From Spongiactinospora rosea (GTDB lineage Bacteria; Actinomycetota; Actinomycetes; Streptosporangiales; Streptosporangiaceae): a stretch of DNA of 64,000 nt. The number at the start of each line of letters is the position of its first letter. Position 1 is the stretch's first letter. The notes under the pieces were generated by a model. That model ran no database searches and was not told the DNA's origin. It was given only the letters and a program-made list of their open reading frames with translations. Of this stretch, positions 1 to 8,317 are shown one piece after another. Location: the NCBI RefSeq assembly GCF_003315795.1, contig NZ_QMEY01000014.1, forward strand, positions 158,501-222,500. The letters run 5' to 3'. A program made the position numbers and the translations under genes.

Positions 1-258
1 TTCGGGAAATCCGAACTGCTGCCCGCCGCGACCCTGCGCGACCTCGGGATCAACGTGGTCATCTACCCGGTGACCCTGCTCCGCCTGGCGATGGGCGCGG
101 TCACCGAGGCGTTGCGGGTCATCGAGGCCGATGGCACTCAGGCTGGGCTGGTCGAGCGCATGCAGACCCGGGCCGAGCTGTACGACCTGCTGGATTACTC
201 CGGATACACCGCGTTCGACGAGGACGTGTTCAGCCACGGCTACCAGGAGGAGCGATGA
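1..258 (+). CDS. prpB: 2-methylisocitrate lyase, C-terminal part (partial)
   Basis: Open from base 1 with no start in the window, so only the last 85 residues are seen. They read through GINVVIYPVTLLRLAMGAV and then VERMQTRAELYDLLDYSGY, which I recognise as the C-terminal helices of the isocitrate lyase/PEP mutase family as found in PrpB. The enzyme cleaves 2-methylisocitrate to pyruvate and succinate, the last step of the methylcitrate cycle for propionyl-CoA. Its stop overlaps the start of the citrate-synthase-like gene (ATGA), so the two are translationally coupled. Family assignment is from memory of conserved sequence; the catalytic N-terminal part lies outside the window. Confidence 0.85.
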   Translation, partial: FGKSELLPAATLRDLGINVVIYPVTLLRLAMGAVTEALRVIEADGTQAGLVERMQTRAELYDLLDYSGYTAFDEDVFSHGYQEER

Positions 259-1358
259 CCACGACGATCAGCAAGGGACTGGCCGGAGTGGTGGCCGACA
301 CAACCGCGATCTCGATGGTCAACCCCGAGACCAACTCGCTGACCTACCGTGGCTACCCCGTGCAGGAACTGGCCGCCGGTTGCACCTTCGAGCAGGTCGC
401 CTATCTGCTGTGGCACGGCGAGCTGCCCGACGCCGGGCAACTGCGGGCCTTCACGGCGGCCGAGCGCGCCCGCCGTACACTGCCGCGCACCACGCAGGAG
501 GTTTTGGGCAGGCTCCCCGAGGGCTGTCACCCGATGGACGTGCTGCGCACCGCGGTCAGCCAGCTCGGCGCGGAGGATCCCACGGAGGACAGCGCCGACG
601 CCAATCCTGGAGCCGCGCTCGACCTGCTCGCCCGCCTGCCCACGGCGGTCGCCCTGGACCAGCGGCGACGGCACGGGCTGCCGCCGATCCCGCCCGACCC
701 GGCGCTCGGCTTCGCGGCGAACTTCTTCCACATGTGCTTCGGGGAGATCCCCGAGCCCGAGGTGGTGCGCTGCTTCGAGATCTCCCTCATCCTCTACGCC
801 GAGCACAGCTTCAACGCCTCCACCTTCACCGCCCGGGTCGTCACCTCCACCCTGTCGGATCTCTACAGCGCGGTCACCGCCGCCGTCGGCGCGCTGAAAG
901 GGCCGCTGCACGGCGGCGCCAACGAGGCCGTCATGCACATGCTGGCCGAGATCGGCGACCCCGCCGCCGCGCCGGCCTGGCTCGCGCGGGCGCTGGCCGG
1001 CAAACGGAAGATCATGGGCTTCGGCCACCGGGTCTACAAGCGCGGCGACTCCCGCGTGCCGACCATGGAAGCCGCTCTGCGCGACCTCGCCCGGCTACGC
1101 GGCGCCGATGATCTGATGGAGCTGTACGACGCGCTCGCCGCCGCCATGGCGAAGGCCAAGGGCATCGCCCCCAACCTGGACTATCCGACCGGCCCCGCTT
1201 ATCACCTGATGGGCTTCGACATCCCCACGTTCACCCCCATCTTCGTGATGTCCCGGATCACCGGCTGGGCGGCGCACATCGCCGAGCAGCTCGCGGCCAA
1301 CTCCCTGATCAGGCCGCTCAGCTCCTACACCGGCCCCGCGGAGCGACATCTGCGGTGA
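255..1358 (+). CDS. prpC: 2-methylcitrate synthase / citrate synthase family
   Basis: A 367-residue citrate-synthase fold protein. The three catalytic residues are in place: His219 in GPLHGGANE, His258 in MGFGHRVYK and Asp309 in LDYPTGPAY. It joins propionyl-CoA (or acetyl-CoA) to oxaloacetate. The methylcitrate role is inferred from the overlapping prpB upstream; substrate preference cannot be read from the sequence. The start is the ATG overlapping the prpB stop. Together with prpB it gives a B12-independent route for propionyl-CoA, which fits the B12-regulated genes next door. No riboswitch for these two genes is visible in the window. Confidence 0.88.
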   Translation: MTTTISKGLAGVVADTTAISMVNPETNSLTYRGYPVQELAAGCTFEQVAYLLWHGELPDAGQLRAFTAAERARRTLPRTTQEVLGRLPEGCHPMDVLRTAVSQLGAEDPTEDSADANPGAALDLLARLPTAVALDQRRRHGLPPIPPDPALGFAANFFHMCFGEIPEPEVVRCFEISLILYAEHSFNASTFTARVVTSTLSDLYSAVTAAVGALKGPLHGGANEAVMHMLAEIGDPAAAPAWLARALAGKRKIMGFGHRVYKRGDSRVPTMEAALRDLARLRGADDLMELYDALAAAMAKAKGIAPNLDYPTGPAYHLMGFDIPTFTPIFVMSRITGWAAHIAEQLAANSLIRPLSSYTGPAERHLR

Positions 1359-1384
1359 TGTAGGTGGGCCGATGGCCGTCCGGG

Positions 1385-1681
1385 CTACCCGTCGGCTCGA
1401 TCCCGCTGGACGTGCGACGCCGAGAGGGCGGCGGTGACGGCACATCCCAGGCAGTCCTGGGCGCATCCGTCGCCCACGGTGTGGCCTGCCCGGACGAGTT
1501 CCTCGATCGCGGCCAGGCACGCCTGGGCCTGGTCGAGCTGTAATCGCAGGACCTTGATCCGGCTGGCCTGCGCGCCCGCCTGACGGCGGGCCCCCAGCAG
1601 ACTTTCGTATTCGTCAAGGCCCATCACCACTATGTCGGTTTCGCCCACCCGAACCGCGTGGGCCTTCGGAGGTCTGCTCAT
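1385..1681 (-). CDS. small hypothetical protein, helical
   Basis: A 98-residue ORF that ends 26 bp from the convergent prpC stop. The ATG at 1681 has an AAGGGG ribosome site 8 nt upstream. The middle (about residues 35-60) is a Gln/Leu/Ala-rich helix of coiled-coil type, followed by a small cluster of Cys (CAQDCLGC). I do not recognise a family. It lies downstream of metE on the same strand but behind a strong hairpin, so it is probably a separate transcript. Confidence 0.5.
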   Translation of the reverse strand: MSRPPKAHAVRVGETDIVVMGLDEYESLLGARRQAGAQASRIKVLRLQLDQAQACLAAIEELVRAGHTVGDGCAQDCLGCAVTAALSASHVQRDRADG

Positions 1682-1715
1682 TGTGATCGCCCCTTCGCCG
1701 TCGTCCCAGCGGAGA

Positions 1716-1744
1716 GCAGGGCCCGGCCGGGTGCCGGGCCCTGC
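1716..1744 (-). terminator. hairpin downstream of metE
   Basis: A perfect 11-bp GC-rich stem (GCAGGGCCCGG with its complement) and 7-nt loop just after the metE stop on the minus strand. No T-run follows, which is common for actinobacterial terminators. Confidence 0.6.
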
Positions 1745-1750
1745 GGTGGC

Positions 1751-4051
1751 TCAGCCCTCCCGGCCTTCGCGGACCTGCCGGGCGGCCGTGGTGAGGTTCC
1801 GCAGCGAGTCTCTGACCTCGTCCCAGCCGCGGGTCTTCAGCCCGCAGTCGGGGTTGCCCCACAGCCGGTCGATCGGGATGGCGTCGAGCCCCTTGCGCAG
1901 CAGCTCGGTGATCTCGGCCACGCTGGGCACACGCGGGGAGTGGATGTCGTACACGCCCGGCCCGACCTCACGCGGGTAGTCCGCTCCCGCCAGTTCGTAC
2001 GCCACCTGCATGTGGGAGCGGGCGGCCTCCAGGCTGATCACGTCGGCGTCGAGGGCGTCGATGGCGCCGAGGATCTCGCCGAACTCGGCGTAGCACATGT
2101 GGGTGTGGATCTGCGTGTCGTCGCGTACGCCGGAGGTGGCCAGCCGGAACGCCTCGGTCGCCCAGGCCAGATAGGCGGGCCGGTCGGCGGCGCGCAACGG
2201 CAGCGTCTCGCGCAGGGCGGGCTCGTCCACCTGGATCACGGCGGTACCGGCCGCCTCTAGATCGCCCACCTCGTCGCGCAGGGCGAGCGCGACCTGGCGG
2301 GCGGTTTCGCCGAGCGGCTGGTCGTCACGCACGAAGGACCAGGCCAGCATGGTCACCGGGCCGGTGAGCATGCCCTTGACCGGCCGGCTGGTCTGCGACT
2401 GGGCATACGTGGTCCAGCGCAGGGTCATCGGCTCTGGGCGGGAGATGTCGCCGGCCAGGATCGGCGGGCGGACGTAGCGCGTGCCGTAGGACTGGACCCA
2501 GCCATGTTGCGTGGCCACGTATCCGGCGAGCTGCTCGGCGAAGTACTGCACCATGTCGTTGCGCTCGGGTTCGCCGTGCACCAGGACGTCGAGCCCCGCC
2601 TCTTCCTGGAAGGCGAGGACATCTCGGATCTCCGCCGCGATGCGCTCATCGTAGGCGGCCTGGTCGATCCGGCCCGCGCGCAGGTCGGCGCGGGCGACCC
2701 GCAGCTCGTTGGTCTGCGGGAAGGAGCCGATGGTCGTGGTGGGCAGGAGCGGCAGCTTGAGCCGGGCCCGCTGCACCGCGGCCCGCCCGGCGTACGCGTG
2801 CGTACGGCGGGCGTCGGCGTCGGTGACGGCCGCTACCCGTGCGCGGACCTCGGGGTCGCGGGTCAACGCCGATTCGGCGCGCGACCGCAAGGCGGCCTTG
2901 TTGTCGGCGCTGAGGTCGGCGATGGCGGTCGTCCCCTGGGTGATCCCCTGGGTCAGGGTGACGATCTCGGCGGTCTTCTGCCGGGCGAAGGCGAGCCAGC
3001 GCTCAACCTCCGGATCGAGGTCGGTCTCCAGTGCGACGTCATAGGGAACGTGCAGGAGGGAGCACGAGGCGGCGACGTCTACCCGATCGGCCAGGCCGAG
3101 CAACGTCGCCAGGGTCGCCAGGGACCGCTCGAAGTCGTTGATCCAGATGTTGCGCCCGTCCACGACTCCGGCGACCAGCCGCTTGCCGGGCAGGCCGCCG
3201 ATGGAGGCCAGGTCGTCCAGGTTGGCCGACGCCTGTCCGGTGAAGTCGAGTCCGAGCCCGTCGATGGGGGCGGCGGCCAGCACGGGAAGGGCGTCACCGA
3301 GCCGGTCGAAGTAGCCGGCGACCAGGATCTTGGGACGGTCGGCGAGACCCCCCAGGTGCCGGTAGGCGCCCGCGAGGGCGTCGAGCACCTCCTGCGGCTG
3401 ATCCTGGGCGAAGGCCGGCTCGTCGAGCTGGACCCACTCGGCGCCGACCGCGCGCAAGGAGGTGAGGATCTCGGCGTAGACGGGGAGCAGCTCGTCCAGC
3501 AGCGAGAGCGGGTCGAAGTCGGCCGCCACCCCGGGGGCCGGTTTGGCCAGCAGCAGGTAGGTGACCGGGCCGACCAGTACGGGGCGGGCGTTGTGCCCCT
3601 GGACCAGCGCGTCCTCCAGTTCGGTGAGCTGCTTTTCGGGGTTGGCGGCGAATACGGTGGACGGGCCGAGTTCAGGGACCAGGTAGTGGTAGTTCGTGTC
3701 GAACCACTTGGTCATCTCCAGGGGGGCGACCTCCTGGGTGCCCCGGGCCATGGCGAAGTAGCCGTCGAGCGCGTCGGCCTCGACCGCGGCACGGTGCCGC
3801 TCGGGGATGGCGCCCACCATGACGGTGGTGTCCAGCACATGGTCATAGAGCGAGAAGTCGCCGGAGGGCACCTCGCCGAGTCCGGCCGCGGTGAGTTCGC
3901 TCCAGGTGGCACGGCGCAGCCGCAGGGCCGTCGAGCGCAGTTCGTCGGCGCCGACCCTGCCCGCCCAGTATCCCTCGATGGCCTTCTTCAGTTCGCGGCC
4001 GGCTCCCTGGCGCGGGTAGCCGTAGACGGTCGCGAGCGAACGCTCGGTCAC
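1751..4051 (-). CDS. metE: B12-independent methionine synthase MetE
   Basis: A 766-residue protein, normal length for 5-methyltetrahydropteroyltriglutamate-homocysteine methyltransferase. It has the family's two halves: the N-terminal domain (YGYPRQGAGRELKKAIEGYW at the start) and the catalytic C-terminal domain with HTHMCYAEFGEI and NPDCGLKTRGW, which carry the zinc ligands. It makes methionine from homocysteine without cobalamin. GTG start with AAGGAGAG ahead of it. A long leader upstream holds a cobalamin riboswitch, so expression is expected to fall when B12 is plentiful, as known for metE in other actinobacteria. Confidence 0.97.
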   Translation of the reverse strand: MTERSLATVYGYPRQGAGRELKKAIEGYWAGRVGADELRSTALRLRRATWSELTAAGLGEVPSGDFSLYDHVLDTTVMVGAIPERHRAAVEADALDGYFAMARGTQEVAPLEMTKWFDTNYHYLVPELGPSTVFAANPEKQLTELEDALVQGHNARPVLVGPVTYLLLAKPAPGVAADFDPLSLLDELLPVYAEILTSLRAVGAEWVQLDEPAFAQDQPQEVLDALAGAYRHLGGLADRPKILVAGYFDRLGDALPVLAAAPIDGLGLDFTGQASANLDDLASIGGLPGKRLVAGVVDGRNIWINDFERSLATLATLLGLADRVDVAASCSLLHVPYDVALETDLDPEVERWLAFARQKTAEIVTLTQGITQGTTAIADLSADNKAALRSRAESALTRDPEVRARVAAVTDADARRTHAYAGRAAVQRARLKLPLLPTTTIGSFPQTNELRVARADLRAGRIDQAAYDERIAAEIRDVLAFQEEAGLDVLVHGEPERNDMVQYFAEQLAGYVATQHGWVQSYGTRYVRPPILAGDISRPEPMTLRWTTYAQSQTSRPVKGMLTGPVTMLAWSFVRDDQPLGETARQVALALRDEVGDLEAAGTAVIQVDEPALRETLPLRAADRPAYLAWATEAFRLATSGVRDDTQIHTHMCYAEFGEILGAIDALDADVISLEAARSHMQVAYELAGADYPREVGPGVYDIHSPRVPSVAEITELLRKGLDAIPIDRLWGNPDCGLKTRGWDEVRDSLRNLTTAARQVREGREG

Positions 4052-4198
4052 GAAACTCTCCTTCGCGAGTCACGGAAGACATCCGATGGCGCTCGAACGA
4101 AGGCACGGCCGCAGCGCGGGCACGTGTGGCCTGCCCGGCTGCTCCTCCGACCCGCCCTCGAGGCCGTTGACGTCGCCGCGCGCGGACGCGCGCGGGCA

Positions 4199-4372
4199 GT
4201 GGGCAGGTCTTCGGACTCGCGGGCGTCTCGCACGTTCCTACTGGCCGTCGCTTCCCCGGGTGTCGAGCCCGAGTGCAGATGACGGCGGTCGTTCCCACTC
4301 ACCGCTGCGGGGCAGTCCCGGATTTCCACCGGGTTCCCTCTTGCGACACCCCACCTGGCCGGTAGGGCGAAC
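4199..4372 (-). promoter_or_regulatory. cobalamin riboswitch controlling metE
   Basis: Read on the minus strand, the leader holds the B12-box elements in order: AGAGGGAAcCCGGTGgAAAT, CTGCCCCGCAGCGGTGAGTG, GAAGCGACGGCCAGTAGG, and at the 3' side CGAGTCCGAAGACCTGCC. About 150 nt separate it from the metE start. The core is nearly identical to the plus-strand riboswitch at 4605-4773. Coordinates are approximate. Confidence 0.93.
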
Positions 4373-4541
4373 CGACTGCGTTCACACAATAAGGCCAACC
4401 GGCCGCCGGGAGAACAGCGCGCCATCAGAGCGGCGCCCGGCCATGCCGCGGGGCCGATCCCCTCGGCGCCGCCCGCTTCGACCGGCTTCGCCGTCCGCTA
4501 CCGGGCCGGCCCGGCCTCGGCGCCTTGTGCGACCCATCACA

Positions 4542-4557
4542 ACACGAGATGTTGGGT
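4542..4557 (+). promoter_or_regulatory. candidate NrdR box 1 for nrdAB
   Basis: ACACGAGATGTTGGGT matches 12 of 16 positions of the published NrdR box consensus acaCwAtATaTwGtgt (consensus from memory). It lies exactly 31 bp, about three helical turns, from box 2. Confidence 0.55.
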
Positions 4558-4572
4558 GTGACTTTTTGATCC

Positions 4573-4588
4573 CTTCTATATATGGTGT
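4573..4588 (+). promoter_or_regulatory. candidate NrdR box 2 overlapping the nrd -10 region
   Basis: CTTCTATATATGGTGT matches about 12 of 16 NrdR consensus positions, including the central CTATATAT run. The TATATA at 4577-4582 is also the best -10 element ahead of the riboswitch leader, so bound NrdR would block the promoter. Confidence 0.6.
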
Positions 4589-4604
4589 TCTTGCAGCCGG
4601 TCCG

Positions 4605-4773
4605 GCCGCCCGGCCAGGGTGGTCGGGGCAAGAGGGAACCCGGTGGAAATCCGGGACTGCCCCGCAGCGGTGAGTGGGAACGACCGCCGTCAATCGCACT
4701 GGGCCATGGGTCTGGGAAGCGACGGCCAGTAGGCGTCACGAGCATGCCCACGAGTCCGAAGACCTGCCGGCCG
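4605..4773 (+). promoter_or_regulatory. cobalamin riboswitch controlling nrdAB
   Basis: The plus-strand leader carries the same B12-box series as the metE leader: AGAGGGAACCCGGTGGAAAT, CTGCCCCGCAGCGGTGAGTG, GGGAAGCGACGGCCAGTAGG and CGAGTCCGAAGACCTGCC. It ends about 140 nt before the nrdA start. A B12 riboswitch on a class I reductase operon is known from Streptomyces, where it lowers the class I enzyme when B12 allows the class II enzyme to work. Confidence 0.93.
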
Positions 4774-4913
4774 CGCCGTACGCGGCCGATCGTGTACGGC
4801 TGCTCCGAGGCCGCGCGGGACGGCCGACGGTACCGGCGCGAGGCTGTACGCGCCCCTGCCGGCGCCTCCTGCGCGTGTTCTCGAGACCTGGCCGAGTTCG
4901 CGAGGAGAGAGCT

Positions 4914-7280
4914 GTGACGGTCACCGAAGACCTGCCGGCGGGAGAGGCGCCCGCGCCGCGTCGGACGCAGATGCACGTCCGCAAGCGCAACGGCATCGCC
5001 GAACCGGTCGATGTCGGCAAGATCGTCCGCGCGGTGGAACGCTGCGCCGGCGATCTGGCCGACATCGACCCGCTGCGGGTGGCCACCAAGACGATCAGCG
5101 GGCTGTACGACGGGGCGACCACCGCCGAACTGGACCGGCTGTCGATCCAGACCGCCGCCGAGATGATCGGCGAGGAGCCGCAGTACTCCCGCCTGGCCGC
5201 GCGGCTGTTGTCGGCATATATCGGCAAGGAGGTCCGCGGGCAGGGCGTGGCCTCCTTCAGCCAGGCGATCCGGCTGGGACACGCCGAGGGCCTGATCGGC
5301 GACCGCACCGCCGAGTTCGTCGAAGTCAACGCTCGCAAGCTGGATGACGCCATCGACCTGGACGCGGACCTGCGCTGGGAGTACTTCGGCCTGCGCACGG
5401 TCCATGACCGCTACCTGCTGCGCCACCCGTCCACGCGGCTGGTGGTGGAGACGGCGCAGTACTGGCTGCTTCGGGTGGCGTGCGGGCTGGCCGAGACGCC
5501 CGCCGAGGCGATCGGCTTCTACCGGCTCATGTCGTCGCTGGCCTACCTGCCGAGTTCCCCGACGCTGTTCAACTCCGGCACCCGGCACACCCAGATGTCC
5601 TCCTGCTATCTGGTCGACTCGCCCCGCGACGAGCTGGGCTCGATCTACGAGCGGTACGCCCAGGTGGCGCAACTGTCGAAGTTCGCCGGTGGGATCGGCA
5701 TCTCCTGGTCGCGGGTGCGTTCGCGCGGCGCGCTGATCCGCGGCACCAACGGGCACTCCAACGGCATCGTCCCGTGGCTGCGCACCCTGGACGCCTCGGT
5801 GGCCGCGGTCAACCAGGGCGGCAGGCGCAAGGGCGCGGCCTGTGCCTATCTGGAACCCTGGCACCCGGACATCGAGGAATTCCTGGAGCTGCGCGACAAC
5901 ACCGGCGAGGACGCCCGCCGTACGCACAATTTGAACCTGGCCAACTGGATTCCCGACGAGTTCATGCGCCGGGTGGAATCCGATGGCATGTGGTCGCTGT
6001 TCGACCCCAGCGAGCTGCCGGAACTGCCCGACCTGTGGGGCGAGGCGTTCGAGGCGGCCTACCGCGCGGCCGAGGAGGCCGGCCGGTACGTCCGCCAGAT
6101 CAAGGCCCGCGACCTGTACGCCAAGATGATGCGCACCCTGGCCCAGACCGGCAACGGCTGGATGACCTTCAAGGACGCCGCCAACCGGCTGTGCAACCAG
6201 GCGGCCGAGCCGGGCAACGTGGTCCACCTGTCCAACCTGTGCACCGAGATCATCGAGGTGTCCAGCGACGATGAGACCGCGGTCTGCAACCTCGGCTCGA
6301 TCAACCTCGCGGCACACCTGGCCGGGCAGGGCATCGACTGGGAACGGCTGCGCGCCACCGTGCGCACCGCGGTCACCTTCCTGGACCGGGTGATCGACAT
6401 CAACTACTACCCGACCCCGCAGGCCGCGGCGAGCAACCCGCGCTGGCGTCCGGTCGGCCTGGGCGTGATGGGCATGCAGGACGTGTTCTTCAAGCTGCGG
6501 CTGCCGTTCGACTCCGCCGAGGCCAGGGAACTGTCCACCCGGATCTCTGAGGAGATCTACCTGTCCGCGCTGGAGACCTCCGCCGGACTGGCCGAACGGT
6601 TCGGCGCGCACCCCGCCTACGACCAGACGTGGGCGGCGCGCGGCAAGCTCCAGCACGACCTGTGGGGCGTGGAGGGCACCCAGGCCGGGCGCTGGGCCGC
6701 CGTGCGCGAGCGGATCGCCGCCCACGGCCTGCGCAACTCCCTGCTGATCGCCATCGCGCCGACCGCCACCATCGCCTCCATCGCCGGATGTTACGAGTGC
6801 GTCGAGCCGCAGGTGTCCAACCTGTTCAAGCGCGAGACCCTGAGCGGGGAGTTCCTGCAGATCAACAACGCCCTGGTGGCCGAGCTGAAGGCGCGCGGGC
6901 TGTGGATCGAGCGCGTGCGGGCCGCCATCCGGCAGGCCGAGGGGTCGGTGCAGGGCATCGCCGAACTGCCCGGCGACGTGCGGCGGTTGTTCCGCACCGC
7001 CTGGGAGCTGCCGCAACGCGCGCTGATCGACATGGCCGCGGCGCGCTCGCCGTACATCGACCAGAGCCAGTCGCTCAACCTGTTCTTGAGCGCACCGACG
7101 ATCGACAAGCTCTCCTCGATGTACCTGTACGCCTGGAAGTCCGGCCTGAAGACCACCTACTACCTGCGCTCCCGCCCCGCCACCCGCATCCAGCAGGCCA
7201 CCGTCCCCGTCGCGGACAAGCCCGATGAGGTCGTTGCCTGCTCCCTGGAGAACCCCGAATCCTGTGAGGCGTGCCAGTGA
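4914..7280 (+). CDS. nrdA: ribonucleoside-diphosphate reductase, class I alpha subunit
   Basis: 788 residues from the GTG at 4914, chosen because GAGGAGAG lies just upstream; the open frame itself reaches back into the riboswitch leader. An ATP-cone (about residues 20-105, VRKRNGIAEPVDVGKIVRAV) is followed by the ten-stranded barrel with MSSCYLVDSP, CNLGSINLAAH and the LLIAIAPTATIASIAGCYEC region. The C-terminus ends CEACQ, the CxxC pair re-reduced by thioredoxin or glutaredoxin-like proteins. It reduces ribonucleotides to deoxyribonucleotides together with NrdB. The stop overlaps the nrdB start. Control is expected through NrdR and the B12 riboswitch. Confidence 0.95.
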   Translation: MTVTEDLPAGEAPAPRRTQMHVRKRNGIAEPVDVGKIVRAVERCAGDLADIDPLRVATKTISGLYDGATTAELDRLSIQTAAEMIGEEPQYSRLAARLLSAYIGKEVRGQGVASFSQAIRLGHAEGLIGDRTAEFVEVNARKLDDAIDLDADLRWEYFGLRTVHDRYLLRHPSTRLVVETAQYWLLRVACGLAETPAEAIGFYRLMSSLAYLPSSPTLFNSGTRHTQMSSCYLVDSPRDELGSIYERYAQVAQLSKFAGGIGISWSRVRSRGALIRGTNGHSNGIVPWLRTLDASVAAVNQGGRRKGAACAYLEPWHPDIEEFLELRDNTGEDARRTHNLNLANWIPDEFMRRVESDGMWSLFDPSELPELPDLWGEAFEAAYRAAEEAGRYVRQIKARDLYAKMMRTLAQTGNGWMTFKDAANRLCNQAAEPGNVVHLSNLCTEIIEVSSDDETAVCNLGSINLAAHLAGQGIDWERLRATVRTAVTFLDRVIDINYYPTPQAAASNPRWRPVGLGVMGMQDVFFKLRLPFDSAEARELSTRISEEIYLSALETSAGLAERFGAHPAYDQTWAARGKLQHDLWGVEGTQAGRWAAVRERIAAHGLRNSLLIAIAPTATIASIAGCYECVEPQVSNLFKRETLSGEFLQINNALVAELKARGLWIERVRAAIRQAEGSVQGIAELPGDVRRLFRTAWELPQRALIDMAAARSPYIDQSQSLNLFLSAPTIDKLSSMYLYAWKSGLKTTYYLRSRPATRIQQATVPVADKPDEVVACSLENPESCEACQ

Positions 7281-8275
7281 TGCTGCTCGACCCGGGCATG
7301 AGCCTGACCCTGCGCCCGATGCGCTACCCGCTGTTCTTCGAGCGCTACCGTGACGCGATCAAGAACACCTGGACCGTGGAGGAGGTCGACCTGCACTCCG
7401 ACCTCGCCGACCTGTCCAAGTTGTCGCCCGCCGAGCGCCACCTGATCGGTCGCCTGGTCGCGTTCTTCGCCACCGGCGACACCATCGTGGCCAACAACCT
7501 GGTGCTCAACCTCTACCAGCACGTCAACGCGCCCGAAGCGCGGCTCTACCTGAGCAGGCAGCTGTTCGAGGAAGCCGTGCACGTGCAGTTCTACCTGAAC
7601 CTGCTGGACACCTACGTGCCCGACGAGCAGGAGCGGTTCGAGGCGTTCGCGGCAGTGGAGAACATCCCCTCGATCCGGCGCAAGGCGGAGTTCTGCTTCA
7701 GGTGGATCGACTCGCTCGGTGATCTGAAGGAGCTGAACACCCGCGAGGACCGCAAGACCTTCCTGCTCAACCTGATCTGCTTCGCCGCCTGCATCGAGGG
7801 ATTGTTCTTCTACGGTGCCTTCGCCTACGTCTACTTCCTGCGCTCGCGCGGGCTGCTGAACGGGCTGGCGTCCGGCACGAACTGGGTCTTCCGGGATGAG
7901 TCCATGCACATGGCCTTCGCCTTCGACGTGGTCGCCGTGGCGCGCAAGGAGGAGCCGGACCTGTTCGACGACGAGCTTGCCGCTCAGGTCAGGGAGATGC
8001 TGACCGAGGCGGTGGACTGCGAGGCGCAGTTCGCCGAAGACCTGCTGGGCCAGGGCGTGCCGGGGATGTCGATCGCGGACATGCGCGCGTACCTGGAACA
8101 CGTCGCCGACCGGCGGCTGGCCCAGCTCGGCATCGAGCCGCTGTACGGGGCCAAGAACCCGTTCGCCTTCATGGAACTCCAGGACGTGCAGGAGCTGGCC
8201 AACTTCTTCGAGCGCCGGGTTTCGGCCTACCAGGTGGGCGTGACCGGCTCGGTCAGCTTCGACGCGGACTTCTGA
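7280..8275 (+). CDS. nrdB: ribonucleoside-diphosphate reductase, class I beta subunit
   Basis: 331 residues from the ATG in TGATG that overlaps the nrdA stop (a GTG 9 bp upstream is also in frame). This is the small subunit that carries the metal centre and radical. Metal-ligand motifs are visible: LFEEAVHVQFYL with an ExxH, AACIEGLFFYGAF, and RDESMHMAFAFDVV with a second ExxH. It ends with the usual flexible tail. It forms an operon with nrdA and ends at a strong bidirectional hairpin. No nrdS or nrdR gene is next to it. Confidence 0.95.
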   Translation: MLLDPGMSLTLRPMRYPLFFERYRDAIKNTWTVEEVDLHSDLADLSKLSPAERHLIGRLVAFFATGDTIVANNLVLNLYQHVNAPEARLYLSRQLFEEAVHVQFYLNLLDTYVPDEQERFEAFAAVENIPSIRRKAEFCFRWIDSLGDLKELNTREDRKTFLLNLICFAACIEGLFFYGAFAYVYFLRSRGLLNGLASGTNWVFRDESMHMAFAFDVVAVARKEEPDLFDDELAAQVREMLTEAVDCEAQFAEDLLGQGVPGMSIADMRAYLEHVADRRLAQLGIEPLYGAKNPFAFMELQDVQELANFFERRVSAYQVGVTGSVSFDADF

Positions 8276-8281
8276 CCTGGT

Positions 8282-8313
8282 GGCCGTTCCCGGCCGGTCG
8301 GCCGGGAACGGCC
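8282..8313. terminator. bidirectional terminator between nrdB and the valine operon
   Basis: A perfect 14-bp inverted repeat (GGCCGTTCCCGGCC and its complement) around a GGTC loop. It sits in the 42-bp gap between convergent nrdB and the enoyl-CoA hydratase gene, so it can stop transcription from both sides. Confidence 0.8.
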
Positions 8314-8317
8314 GGGC

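Noticed and set aside
4425..7016. 863-codon minus-strand ORF opposite nrdA and similar long ORFs opposite metE, lanB and tadA
   Set aside because: High-GC genes give long antisense frames. No homology pattern or ribosome sites, and the sense genes are certain.
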